Part shown: positions 25,324 to 33,343 of the stretch, piece by piece
Position numbering within the stretch: the first letter of the stretch is position 1
Layout: each line of letters starts with the position of its first letter
From: Streptomyces mirabilis
GTDB taxonomy: Bacteria > Actinomycetota > Actinomycetes > Streptomycetales > Streptomycetaceae
Direction: 5' to 3'
Length of the DNA stretch: 64,000 bases
Assembly: GCF_039503195.1 (NCBI RefSeq)
Contig: NZ_JBCJKP010000001.1
Coordinates: 8,866,001 to 8,930,000 of the forward strand
Notes under the pieces: model-generated
Told to the model about the DNA's origin: nothing
Databases searched by the model: none
The model's input: the letters and a program-made list of their open reading frames with translations, nothing else
Position numbers and translations under genes: made by a program

Positions 25324-25977
25324 ATGACCCTCGGAACCGCAGTGATCGTCGGCGTCGGCCCAGGCATCGGCCTTGAGCTGACCCGGGCATTCGCCAATGC
25401 CGGACACCCGGTCGCCATGCTCGCGCGCAACAAGACGAAGCTGGACACCTACGCCGCCGAGCTTGCCTCCACCGGCCAGGACGTTCGCGGCTACGCCGCG
25501 GATGTCGCGGACCCCGGCAACCTGCGCTCCGCGATCCACTCCGCGATCACGGACTTGGGCGCGCCCGACGTGCTCATCTACAGCGTGGCGGTGCTCGACA
25601 GCGACTCGCCCCTCGGCGGTGACGACCAGAAGTAGGTCACCAATATGGCCATCGATGTCCTGGGCGCCAGGGTCGCGGCCGACGCCGTGCTGCCGGAACT
25701 GCGCGACGGCCGCGGCACCCTGCTGTTCGCGGGCGGCGGGTACGCTCTGCATCCCTCGAAGAAGTATTCGTCCTTGTCCGTCGGTAAGGCCGCGCTGCGC
25801 ACGTACGTGCAGTTGCTCCATGAGGAGCTGGCCGGGACGGGCGTGCACGCAACCAGTATCACGATCATGAAGACGATCGGCAGCGAACCGCGCTTTGAGC
25901 CGGCGACGCTGGCGCAGGCCTATCTCGGGCTGACCAAGCAGCCCGAGAGCGAATGGCAGCACGAACTGGTCTACTGA
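25324..25977 (+). pseudogene. SDR with an in-frame amber codon (nonsense-mutated)
   Basis: ATG 25324 starts TLGTAVIVGVGPGIGLELTR (Rossmann motif) and runs to DSDSPLGGDDQK, where TAG at 25633-25635 stops it. The same frame continues without shift: VTNMAIDVLGARVAADAVLP, LLFAGGGYALHPSKKYSSLS, VGKAALRTYVQLLHEELAGT and ends at 25977. Relatives have Trp at this place (EKW or QKW), so a TGG to TAG change is the likely cause. Otherwise every block of this SDR subgroup is intact at about 217 residues. Either a recent pseudogene or an error. Confidence 0.75.
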
Positions 25978-26640
25978 GCCGTCCCAAGCCCCGCGACGGC
26001 GAGGTCGAGTTGTCTGGTCAGGATGATGTCGCACCCGAACGCCGGCGAGACCGGGAACGGCGTACCTGGCTCCAACCCGATCTTGCGCAACCACTCCAGG
26101 TGACCGTCCGTGGCCACGCGCCCGGCGGCGCGGTCGGCGATCTCCAGAGTGGTGTCGGAGACCAGGCGCACCCGCCCGTACCAGGCCCTGATGCGTTCCG
26201 TTTCTTTGCCGGAGCGGAAGTGGGGGCGCCAGTGGCCTCACCGGCTGATCTGGGCCAGGCGGACAGGCCACGACGTGTGGGCATGCGCTCCTCAAGGCTG
26301 AGCTGGGAAAGATGGGAGATCACCTTATGGCCTACAACTCTCGTAACACCCAGGCCGGTTGGCCGGACAAGAGCTGGTGAATCCGGAGCAGCCAAGGCGG
26401 AAGCGAAGAAGCGCCGCAGCGGGACCGCGAACACTCCGCCGCACCGGCCCGGCTACCGGCCGCGCCGCTGACCCGGCGAGCCGGGGTTCGCGAACTTGCT
26501 GACGGCCTTCGGGACCGTGAGGAGTCTCCGTATGGGCTGAGTAGGTCCAATATAGGAGTTGTCGGCGTTCGCCAGCCCCCCTTGCCGAGCCGACTCCGCC
26601 GCAGGTCAAGCGACGGGTGCGCGCCCCGTCGACGAAGAGG
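25978..26640. other. Stretch without a supportable gene
   Basis: A 66-codon minus frame ending at 25971 (IADRAAGRVATDGHLEWLRK) may be the tail of a lost gene. The strand opposite 26324-26470 has a short frame (MAYNSRNTQAGWPDKSW) without known relatives. No repeats or RNA genes seen. Confidence 0.35.
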
Positions 26641-26642
26641 CT

Positions 26643-26702
26643 GAGGCAACCTCAGAGGCAACCCCAGGGACAACCCGAGAAGCAACCCCAGAAGCAACCT
26701 CT
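26643..26702 (+). repeat. 12-bp tandem repeat, five units
   Basis: Units are variants of GAGGCAACCCCA, set end to end without spacers. In frame they would encode EATS/EATP repeats or, on the minus strand, GVAS repeats. Minisatellite in debris, next to a DUF6233 fragment. Confidence 0.7.
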
Positions 26703-26709
26703 GGTGAGG

Positions 26710-26970
26710 CTATGGCGCGCTGCGCAGCGGCCGGTCCGGCCGGCACACCTGGCACGCCGCGGCGTCGGCGCGCTCGAGGACGGCGCGGGCTTGTTCGGTG
26801 GTGGCGGGTCGGGCGTGGTCGCGGTTGGCGTGGCAGTGTCCGCGGTGCACGACGCGGGCGGCGCCGACGTCGTCGGTGAAGTAGACCCGTTCCTCGATCT
26901 TCCATGCCGGGGCGACGCCGACGCGCTCGGTGGGCACTTGGTCGTACGCCTCGCCCTCGATCGCGGTGCG
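26710..26970 (-). pseudogene. DUF6233-like fragment
   Basis: Minus-strand residues EGEAYDQVPTERVGVAPAWK, VYFTDDVGAARVVHRGHCHA and TTEQARAVLERADAAACQVC (then RPD) match the layout of DUF6233 proteins: a GxC near the middle and a C-terminal CxxCRPD. The N-terminal helical half is absent or replaced by IS5 sequence, so it is a partial gene. Function of the family is not known. Confidence 0.45.
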
Positions 26971-27027
26971 CGGAAGTCGACGGGTGCGGGCTCGTCTCGC
27001 AGCGTGCCCCAGGTCGGCTGTTCCGGG

Positions 27028-27642
27028 GTCACGGCCTGGCGCCGACTTCGGGACTGGACCGAGGCTGGCGTCTGGCCGCGTCTGCACGCAGCCTTGCTGG
27101 CCGAGCTGCGCCGAACTGCTGGATCTTGAGCACTGTGCTGTAGACGGCTCGCATGTCCGGGCTATGAAAGGGGGGATCACGTCGGCCCTTCACCAGTCGA
27201 CCGCGCCCGCCCAGGTTCCAAGCACCACTTGATAGTCGACCGGCATGGAACCCCGCTCGCCGTCACGCTCACTGGCGGTAACCGCCATGATGTCACCCAG
27301 TTGCTGCCGCTTCTCGACGCGGTCCCACCAATTCGGGGTCTGCGAGGGTGGCCTCGCCGCAAGCCGCGGCACCTGTATGCCGACCGGGGCTACGACTTCT
27401 ACAAGTACCGCCACCTGCTCTGGAAGCGCGGCATCAAAGCGATGATCGCCCGACGAGGCGCGGCCCACGGCTCAGGGCTCGGCAAAGCCGCTGGGTGGTG
27501 GAACGAGCCTTACCCAACTGCCTGGTTTCACCAGTTCAAACGCCTGCGGACCCGCTACGAAGTACGTGCTGATCTCCATCTCGGTCTCCTCCAACTCGCT
27601 TGCAGCATCATCTGCCTACGCCGACTCCGAACGTTGCTCTGA
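27028..27642 (+). pseudogene. IS5-family transposase remnant
   Basis: Pieces in three frames: TAWRRLRDWTEAGVWPRLHA, LLDLEHCAVDGSHVRAMKGG (first catalytic Asp), HLIVDRHGTPLAVTLTGGNR, PRHLYADRGYDFYKYRHLLW (second Asp), KRGIKAMIARRGAAHGSGLG and HQFKRLRTRYEVRADLHLGL (with the Glu region mutated by a frameshift). At least three indels and no N-terminus. Closely resembles the common Streptomyces IS5 transposases. Confidence 0.8.
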
Positions 27643-27718
27643 GAGGGCGGTACGTGAGTTGATGTCCTTATTGCCCTGTCGGTTGGGATGGGTGGGCTGG
27701 TCGGGGTCCACCGGGCGG

Positions 27719-27976
27719 CTACGGCCGTGGTTGGGTGAACAATCCCTGCTCGGTCTCGACCGGGATGCCGCGCTCGGTCAGCCGCCTGAGTTGCAGGCGG
27801 GTGTCGTTGATGTTGTTGGGCGCGATTTCCATGTCTATCGCCTCACACAGCGTCTGTGTGCTGTACGTCAGGACAGGGGGGGCACGAACATGCCTGCCGC
27901 TGCCGCTGAGGTGTGCCCGTCGGTGCTTCTGCGCACACCTCTGCGTTACTCCAATGGGCTTAAAGCGGCGAGCCAT
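27719..27976 (-). pseudogene. Winged-helix-like fragment
   Basis: The C-terminal half reads YSTQTLCEAIDMEIAPNNIN, DTRLQLRRLTERGIPVETEQ and GLFTQPRP. This resembles the end of short Streptomyces helix-turn-helix proteins that accompany transposases (…RLVxRGxLxExEPGLFxLPRP). The N-terminal half does not match. Likely a remnant. Confidence 0.35.
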
Positions 27977-28103
27977 CCGTGTACAGCTGCCCGCGAATCT
28001 TCCTGGAGGGCGAGCCGGTGAAATTGCCGGCCACTTCGAAGGGGGAACCTACCGTCAATGCAGTTCATCAATGGAGCATGAGACCGACAAGTGGAGGCAC
28101 CAG

Positions 28104-28574
28104 ATGGCCGATCTCCCGCCACCGCCAGAGGGAATTGTCCTGGCCCACTTCATCGTCTCGGACGATGTCGAACGCTCTCGACGCTTCTACACCGAAGTGC
28201 TCGGCGGCCGGCTGGCCTACTCCGGACCTGGAGGCCTGACCTATGTCGCACTGGCCAACAGCTGGATCATCATCAACGGCGGCGGAGGCCCGACGGACGA
28301 CAAGCCCTCAGTCACCCTGGAGGCGCCGCGCGATTCCAGCCGGGTCAGCAGCTTCCTCAATATCCGCGTCAAGGACATCTACCCCTTGTACGAGGAGTGG
28401 AGCGCCCGAGGTGCCCAGTTCCTGACGCCGCCAAAACAACACGCGTACGAGATCCGCTGCTACATCCGCGACCCTGACGGCCATCTGATCGAAGTCGGCC
28501 AGACCACTGACCCGGAGGGAGACTGGACACCGGCTCACTGGCCCCCGAGTTCCCGCACCGGCGATTCCGAGTGA
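28104..28574 (+). CDS. VOC (glyoxalase/bleomycin-resistance) protein, copy 2
   Basis: 156 residues from ATG 28104, with GGAGG 8 bases upstream. Same single VOC domain as copy 1 at 23501: IVLAHFIVSDDVERSRRFYT, GRLAYSGPGGLTYVALANSW, VKDIYPLYEEWSARGAQFLT, YIRDPDGHLIEVGQTTDPEG. This copy keeps the native C-terminus (DWTPAHWPPSSRTGDSE). The two copies differ at scattered third positions and a few residues, so the duplication is not very recent. Members are usually dimers; fosfomycin or bleomycin resistance, dioxygenase or glyoxalase activity cannot be distinguished here. Confidence 0.85.
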   Translation: MADLPPPPEGIVLAHFIVSDDVERSRRFYTEVLGGRLAYSGPGGLTYVALANSWIIINGGGGPTDDKPSVTLEAPRDSSRVSSFLNIRVKDIYPLYEEWSARGAQFLTPPKQHAYEIRCYIRDPDGHLIEVGQTTDPEGDWTPAHWPPSSRTGDSE

Positions 28575-28877
28575 GCCTGGCTCGGCGCACGAGAGCACTA
28601 CTGGACAACAGACCCCTGCGCCTGGCGCAGAGCGGGCGGTGAACTCTGCGCCGTCTCGATCGGCCGGAGCGGGCCGGTCCTCCTAGGTGGTCAATCTGGA
28701 GGACGCGGGGAAACGGCAGGCTGGCGGCACGGTTGGAGCGGCCCTTTCTCGCAGCGAGGAGGCTGATTCCGCCAAGGACCATCCGCATCTCCCGGGCGTC
28801 GGATGCCCCGCGTGTTTGCGGACCGCGAGGCTCAAGGGCACGGCCTCGGCACAAACCGCGATTCATGAGGAGGGCAA
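28575..28877. other. Intergenic stretch, no gene recognised
   Basis: Lies between VOC copy 2 and the SDR gene. Contains no motif-bearing frame. The end, GAGGAGGGCAA before 28878, is the SDR ribosome site. Confidence 0.4.
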
Positions 28878-29636
28878 ATGTCCGACACAGGTACCACTGC
28901 TTCCGTCCGGCACGAACCGGAGCTGCTCGGACAGACCGTCGTCGTGATCGGCGGCAGCTCGGGTATGGGCCTCGAGACCGCTCGACGCGCCCGCGCCGAG
29001 GGTGCGGACGTCATCCTCACCGGCCGCAACCCCGACCGGCTCGAGCAGGCGGCGCAAGAACTCGGCGCGCAACGCACAGCGGCCTTCGACGCCACCGACG
29101 CAGCGGCCCTGAAGCGGTTCTTCCAGGATCTGCCGACACCGATCGACCATGTGATGGTCACAGCCGGCGGCCCACACTACGGGCCACTGCTCGAGATGGA
29201 CTCGGCTCAGGTAAGCGAATCCCTCAGTAATCGTGTGGCGCTGGGACTCGAGGTCGCGCGGAACGCGGTCGGCAAGATGAGGCCTGGTGGCACGCTGCTG
29301 TTCATGGGCGACGCCGGAGGGCGGCGCGTCGCCCCGGGCATCGGCATCGCCTCTGCCGCCAGCGCCGCGTTGCCTCGGTTCGCCGCGGCGCTCGCGCTCG
29401 AGATCGCACCCGTTCGCGCGAACGTCATCGCCCCAGGCTTCGTCGACACCCCCTTGTCGGCATTGGTACTCGAAAATCACATCGAGGAGCGACGGGAAGA
29501 ACTGCGCGCGAAGCTCCCCATCGGCCGGGTCGTCGGCCCCGCCGACGTCGCCGCGCTCGCCGTCCACATCATGACCAACACGGCACTCACCGGAGCGACC
29601 TATGACATCGACGGGGGGCAGCAGCTCGCCTTCTGA
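28878..29636 (+). CDS. SDR family oxidoreductase with atypical active site
   Basis: 252 residues from ATG 28878 behind a strong GAGGAGGG. Cofactor site: VVVIGGSSGMGLETARRARA; then LTGRNPDRLEQAAQELGA, HVMVTAGGPHYGPLLEMD and the C-terminal DIDGGQQLAF common to classical SDRs. The usual Tyr-xxx-Lys is missing: the place reads GIGIASAASAALPRFAAALA. Related SDRs without Tyr/Lys are known and may be reductases with altered chemistry or not catalytic. No partner gene is evident. Confidence 0.9.
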   Translation: MSDTGTTASVRHEPELLGQTVVVIGGSSGMGLETARRARAEGADVILTGRNPDRLEQAAQELGAQRTAAFDATDAAALKRFFQDLPTPIDHVMVTAGGPHYGPLLEMDSAQVSESLSNRVALGLEVARNAVGKMRPGGTLLFMGDAGGRRVAPGIGIASAASAALPRFAAALALEIAPVRANVIAPGFVDTPLSALVLENHIEERREELRAKLPIGRVVGPADVAALAVHIMTNTALTGATYDIDGGQQLAF

Positions 29637-29711
29637 TGAACGCGCGGCCCCGCACATCGCCCACCCGCTCGGGCTCTCAGCTCCCGCGAGCGCCGCACCC
29701 ACGCACGCGCA

Positions 29712-29966
29712 TCACGGAAGCATTCCCCCGTCGATCCACGCGCGAAGCAGGGCGACCTGCTCCTCAGACCACGTCGCGTTCTCATCCGGCGGCGGCATAC
29801 GCTTCGTCGCAACTGTGTTGTAGACGCGCTCGGCGTTCTCCCGGACCGACATGTACACATACTGGTCCAGCTGGACACCGCCCTTCGCCATGTGCTCGAT
29901 GTCGATAGACCGGAACAGGGGGAGGATGTCGTGCGCGAATCCGGGCGCCGCGGTTGATTCCGCCAT
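29712..29966 (-). CDS. Small cytochrome-c-like domain protein without heme motif
   Basis: 84 residues from ATG 29966, with AGAGGA about 8 bases upstream. The pattern FAHDILPLFRSIDIEHM, QYVYMSVRENAERVYNTVAT, KRMPPPDENATWSEEQVALL and RAWIDGGMLP matches a group of short proteins resembling planctomycete-type cytochrome c domains, with MPPP...W...LxxWIDxGxxP, but there is no CxxCH, so no covalent heme is expected. No signal peptide, therefore cytoplasmic. Family resemblance is from memory; function unknown. Confidence 0.65.
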   Translation of the reverse strand: MAESTAAPGFAHDILPLFRSIDIEHMAKGGVQLDQYVYMSVRENAERVYNTVATKRMPPPDENATWSEEQVALLRAWIDGGMLP

Positions 29967-30227
29967 GAGTCGTCCTCTTGATTAGTGGTCTCTGGGCCAG
30001 GTGACGGGCAAAACCATACCTGTCCGCGGAATATCGAGCTGCTCCGGAATCGAGCGATACCCGAACATCTCCACGTCGTCGGCGTGGAAGCCTTGACGCC
30101 CAGGGCCCTGGGGAACTGGCTATTTAGCTCAGGCCCTGGCGATATTCCTGCCAGGCATCGGCCCCGCGAGTGCCTCCGCCATTCAGGCCCGCCGAAGGCA
30201 CGCGAAGTGCCGGTCGGGCCCATCGAC

Positions 30228-30698
30228 TCAGGGATCGAGTCTTTCCAAAACTGCGGCGGTCACCACCCCGTAAGCCAGATGGGGCACGATGTCGGCAATC
30301 CGGTCCTTGGCAGACCACGTGCGCGGGTCGGTCACTTTGAGCACGGTCATGGGGGCGTCGGTGCCCAGACGGGCGCCGAATCCAGCGGTCGCGTAAGCGA
30401 TCAACCTGGTCGGACGCCAGCCCTTGGCCCGCACCAGGCCCAGAAGGGCACCCAGACCGATCCCCGCAGCGATGCCGGTCAGTGGCGCGAGGCCCGCGAC
30501 TCGATTTTCCTTCTCAGCGCCGTCACCGGGAATGGTCAGGTGCATCGCCTGCGACAGCTTCTCGACGGTGGCTCGCGGAGTGCCACTCGCGGGCCGCGCC
30601 CGCCATGCCATGTCCAGATAGCCGACAGTGTTGAGAGCAGTGGTACCGGCGGCACCGGCAGCGGCTCCGTACAGCAGTCCGGTGACGGGTCTGGTCAT
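30228..30698 (-). CDS. Hypothetical membrane protein (YagU/DUF1440-like in outline)
   Basis: 156 residues from ATG 30698, with GAGGGA 8 bases upstream. Begins with a Gly/Ala-rich helix (VTGLLYGAAAGAAGTTALNT), then a soluble loop (RARPASGTPRATVEKLSQAM), a second Gly-rich helix (LAPLTGIAAGIGLGALLGLV) and a third near the C-terminus (ADIVPHLAYGVVTAAVLERL). The pattern Gly-rich helix, TA-N-x-G-Y motif and DPRTWSAKDRIADIVPHLAYG is a conserved actinobacterial family I cannot name with confidence. Probably an inner membrane protein; role unknown. Confidence 0.7.
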   Translation of the reverse strand: MTRPVTGLLYGAAAGAAGTTALNTVGYLDMAWRARPASGTPRATVEKLSQAMHLTIPGDGAEKENRVAGLAPLTGIAAGIGLGALLGLVRAKGWRPTRLIAYATAGFGARLGTDAPMTVLKVTDPRTWSAKDRIADIVPHLAYGVVTAAVLERLDP

Positions 30699-31213
30699 TG
30701 TGTATCCCTCGGTCCTCTGGCGTGCAGTGCGCCCCGGGCCAGTCAACGCCGGAGCCGGTTCGCCCGCCACCGTAAGTTGCGTTGTGTCACCGGCGAACAC
30801 GTTCCGATGGGCTGGTCATTCAACCTTGCCCCTGCCGGAATGATCATCCACCCAGGTCACGCACCACATTGGTGCTCCTGGAGGATGCCGCCGAGTCGTT
30901 GGCGTCGTCGTAGGTGCAGGCGGCGGGACATGGACGGTCATCCGTCCCTGCACCGACGCCACGTTCTTCCGCCCGGGTAACTGGGTCCCGCCGATCTCCG
31001 GGGTGGCTTCCGTCGGCTGGGGCAGTTCAGTCATGAACTCAGCGTCGCTTCGGTTGACCGACCCCGCACGCCAGGCAGAGCCGCTGTACGCCCGCCTGAC
31101 GGCTTTGTGACAGCAGCCGGACCCGGGGTTTGGTCATCCTGTGTCAGCCAGGCGTCCACGGCCGCACACAAGTCCCCAACGGGAGCCCCGGGCCGGCCCT
31201 TCGCCACGCGGCT
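30699..31213. other. Stretch without a recognised gene
   Basis: A 72-codon minus frame (30816-31034, MTELPQPTEATPEIGGTQLP) is rich in Pro/Thr and might be the start of a decayed gene. No other support. Confidence 0.3.
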
Positions 31214-31610
31214 CTACCAGCGCATGCCGAGCGCGTCCAGCGGCGTACGCCGCTGCGGGCTCAGCTTCCCGGCCCTGCGCCGGGTGTTGTCGAGCCACGC
31301 TCCGAGCTTCACGGCCGCCTGCCCGCTGTCGCCGTCGCCATCGCCGGTGATCTCATTGTGCTGCCGGGGTACCTGGAGATGACCCTCCCGCGTGTGGAAC
31401 TGTCGGGCGGCAGTGAGGTTCGCGGCCCACCGGGCGTCCTGCGACCGGGGCGCACCCGCAACCGGCTCGCCCTCGGCGGCGGGCTCGATCCCCACTGACT
31501 CCAGGAGCCACTGCTGCGCGGGCATGAGCCGTTCCCACCCCACCCGCTGGCCGGTGACCCACACCCGAGGTCTCCGCCTTGGACGATGAGTTCACCGGGC
31601 CCGGCCGGAG
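31214..31610 (-). pseudogene. Helicase-associated (HA) domain fragment
   Basis: Minus strand: LIVQGGDLG, frameshift, WVTGQRVGWERLMPAQQWLL, ESVGIEPAAEGEPVAG, AANLTAARQFHTREGHLQVP and KLGAWLDNTRRRAGKLSPQR then LDALGMRW. This is the repeated helicase-associated domain found at the C-terminus of large Streptomyces DEAD/DEAH helicases. Only the end of the last repeat(s) survives, so it is a remnant of a big gene, common near mobile elements and chromosome arms. Confidence 0.75.
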
Positions 31611-31698
31611 GCATGCCGCTGGCCTTCACATGAGCGAGCACGAGCCGATAGCGGCCACGATGTGGCCGCATGAATGACGGGCCTGGCAGGCTCCGGGC

Positions 31699-31972
31699 GT
31701 GTCGGTCCACGAGGACAAGCAGATTTCCGAGGAGGCCGTTTTTGCTGTCTTCGCTGAGCTGATGGCGGCTGACGGGTTCGCGTTCCTGCATGAGCAGATG
31801 CGCGCCGGGACCGTTGGCCCTGTCCTCACGGTCCTGCACGACGGACGCGTGGCCGGCGCCATCGGCCCGATGGAGACCATGGCTGATCCAGACGGAGGTG
31901 GGGCCCATCCGACCGCTTGTGCACGCCCGAGGGCTTGACGTCGCTCGGATTCGTCAACCAGCGCGACGTGTG
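31699..31972 (+). pseudogene. GNAT acetyltransferase remnant with internal deletion
   Basis: Starts VHEDKQISEEAVFAVFAELM and reads FAFLHEQMRAGTVGPVLTVL, HDGRVAGAIGPMETMADPDG, then jumps (deletion and frame change) to GPSDRLCTPEGLTSLGFVNQ and RDV with a stop at 31970-31972. The missing middle includes the acetyl-CoA binding R-G-x-G-x-G segment, so the protein cannot be active. Confidence 0.65.
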
Positions 31973-32304
31973 AAGCTGCGCCCCCAGCGGTCGGCCTCGC
32001 CTGCACGCGAGAGCCCCATGGGCCGTGATGGTGGCCGGGGGCCTCAACTACCCTTGAAAGGTACGGACTTAGCGTGACTTCGTCGGCGGGTCGGCCGGGA
32101 GTAGACCGCACCCTGCGATCCGGACGATCCACTTCATCTTAGTGATGTATGAACTTTACGCGAGTAACACGATCATCTGCGTAGTTTGGTAGCAAGCCCT
32201 TTCGATCACGGTTGTTCAAGGTCAAACTGGTCTCTCCGCGTACAGAACCGTCCATGATCGGGTGGCTACAGAAGACTTCGTCGGGGGTTCCCTGGCGGTG
32301 AGGC
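31973..32304. other. A+T-richer intergenic stretch
   Basis: No supportable gene. Contains TTTACGCGAG and CTTTCGATCACGG-like, relatively A+T-rich sequence that could hold a promoter for the structured region that follows. Confidence 0.35.
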
Positions 32305-32349
32305 GCGGTTCCGGCTCCTTGCTCCGCAAAGCTGGGGGACTGGAACCGC
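32305..32349 (+). ncRNA. Possible structured RNA upstream of a strong terminator
   Basis: Arms GCGGTTCC (32305-32312) and GGAACCGC (32342-32349) pair perfectly around a partly pairing loop (GGCTCC/GGGGGAC). Directly after it comes the terminator at 32351. There is no coding frame here, so a short regulatory RNA or the end of a lost gene is possible. Confidence 0.3.
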
Positions 32350-32350
32350 A

Positions 32351-32392
32351 GGTGGGCCCGGCAGCCTTGTTGCCGGGCCCACCCCCTTTTTT
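32351..32392 (+). terminator. Strong rho-independent terminator, no gene upstream
   Basis: GGTGGGCCCGGCA and its exact complement TGCCGGGCCCACC form a 13-bp stem around GCCTTGT, followed by CCCTTTTTT. Reads on the plus strand. No coding gene or recognised RNA gene is attached to it. Confidence 0.85.
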
Positions 32393-32430
32393 ACGTGGCC
32401 AGACGCGTTTCGGATGCGCGCGTTCCCAGT

Positions 32431-32448
32431 GTGTTCCCACGGGAACAC
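32431..32448. promoter_or_regulatory. Palindrome GTGTTCCC-AC-GGGAACAC
   Basis: Perfect 8-bp arms around AC, just before the truncated VWA gene. GTTCCC...GGGAAC sites of this kind occur near actinomycete integrase ends; role here unknown. Confidence 0.4.
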
Positions 32449-32544
32449 CGACACGCGGCAATCCGGGTTGATCCGGGAAGATCCGTGAGGATGCGGGGAG
32501 ATTCGCCGAGGCCAAGGCATCGCCGCAGGTCAGATGGGGTCGCA

Positions 32545-33219
32545 GGGCGGGACGCGGTCCGGTTCCGGGTGGCGCAGGGCATCACCGCCCGTCCGGGAGA
32601 CACCCCGAACGGGTGGCGGCGGTGGGCGGACGAAGCGTTCCACCCGCCGCAGCCCTGGCGGGAGTTGCTGGGCGCGGCGGTCCGCTCGGCGGCCTCCAGC
32701 GCCGGCGTGGGCGAGGACTACACGTACGGCCGGCCGTCGCGGCGCCAGGCCAGGGTGCCCGGAGCCGTGCTGCCGAGCCTGCGACGCAGGCCGCCACGGG
32801 TCTGCGTCGTCATCGACACCTCCGGGTCGGTCAGTGACGCCGAACTGGGCAGCGCGCTCCTCGAGGTCACCGCCATCTTCCGCGCCGTGGGCGGCCGCCG
32901 CGACCTGGTCACCGTGGTGCCCTGCGACGCGGCGGCCCCGATCGCGCACGCGTTGTGCCGTGCCGAGGGAATACCGCTGGTGGGCGGCGGGGGTACGGAC
33001 CTGCGCACGGGCTTCGCCAAGGCGCTCCGGGCGCGGCCCCGACCGGACGTCGTCGTGGTCCTGACGGACGGGCAGACGCCGTGGCCGGACCGGCCACCGT
33101 GCCGGACGGTGGTGGGTCTGTTCCCCCGGGAGCCGGCAGCCGGGTCGGGGGACGAGGACGATCCCGACTACGCACCGGACGCACCGCCCGCGTGGGCACG
33201 GGTGGTGGTCATCGGGTAG
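32545..33219 (+). pseudogene. VWA-domain metallopeptidase-like protein, 5'-truncated
   Basis: The conserved part begins around VAQGITARPGDTPNGWRRWA, continues FHPPQPWRELLGAAVRSAAS and then the VWA domain: PPRVCVVIDTSGSVSDAELG (metal-site DTSGS), GGGGTDLRTGFAKAL and VVVVLTDGQTPWPD. This is the C-terminal half of COG3864-type proteins (N-terminal DUF2201 putative peptidase with HExxH plus C-terminal VWA-like domain), normally about 400-480 residues. The N-terminal half is missing and replaced by unrelated sequence with the palindrome and terminator upstream. A frame can be extended to 32395, but that part has no similarity. The usual partner, an MoxR-type AAA ATPase, is not in the window. Confidence 0.75.
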
Positions 33220-33230
33220 CCCCGCCGCCC

Positions 33231-33293
33231 GACGAGCCCGACGAGCCCGACAAGCTCGGCGAGCCCGGCGAGCCCGACGAGCCCGACAAGTCC
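33231..33293 (+). repeat. 9-bp tandem repeat, about seven units
   Basis: Variants of GACGAGCCC repeated between the VWA gene and the DUF3048 gene. If read as protein it gives DEP/GEP repeats, but no gene covers it with confidence. Confidence 0.7.
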
Positions 33294-33343
33294 CGTCGCC
33301 CGTCGCCCGCCGCTGTCACGGCTTCGTCGTCATGGGTTCGTCG

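Noticed and set aside
26643..26702. CRISPR-like short repeats (also 33231-33293 and 44773-44849)
   Set aside because: Units are 9-17 bp and lie end to end without spacers, so these are simple tandem repeats.
32250..32392. tmRNA, RNase P RNA or tRNA end as an explanation of the terminator
   Set aside because: No tag-peptide frame, no acceptor stem with T-arm, no P4-like conserved RNase P core could be found.
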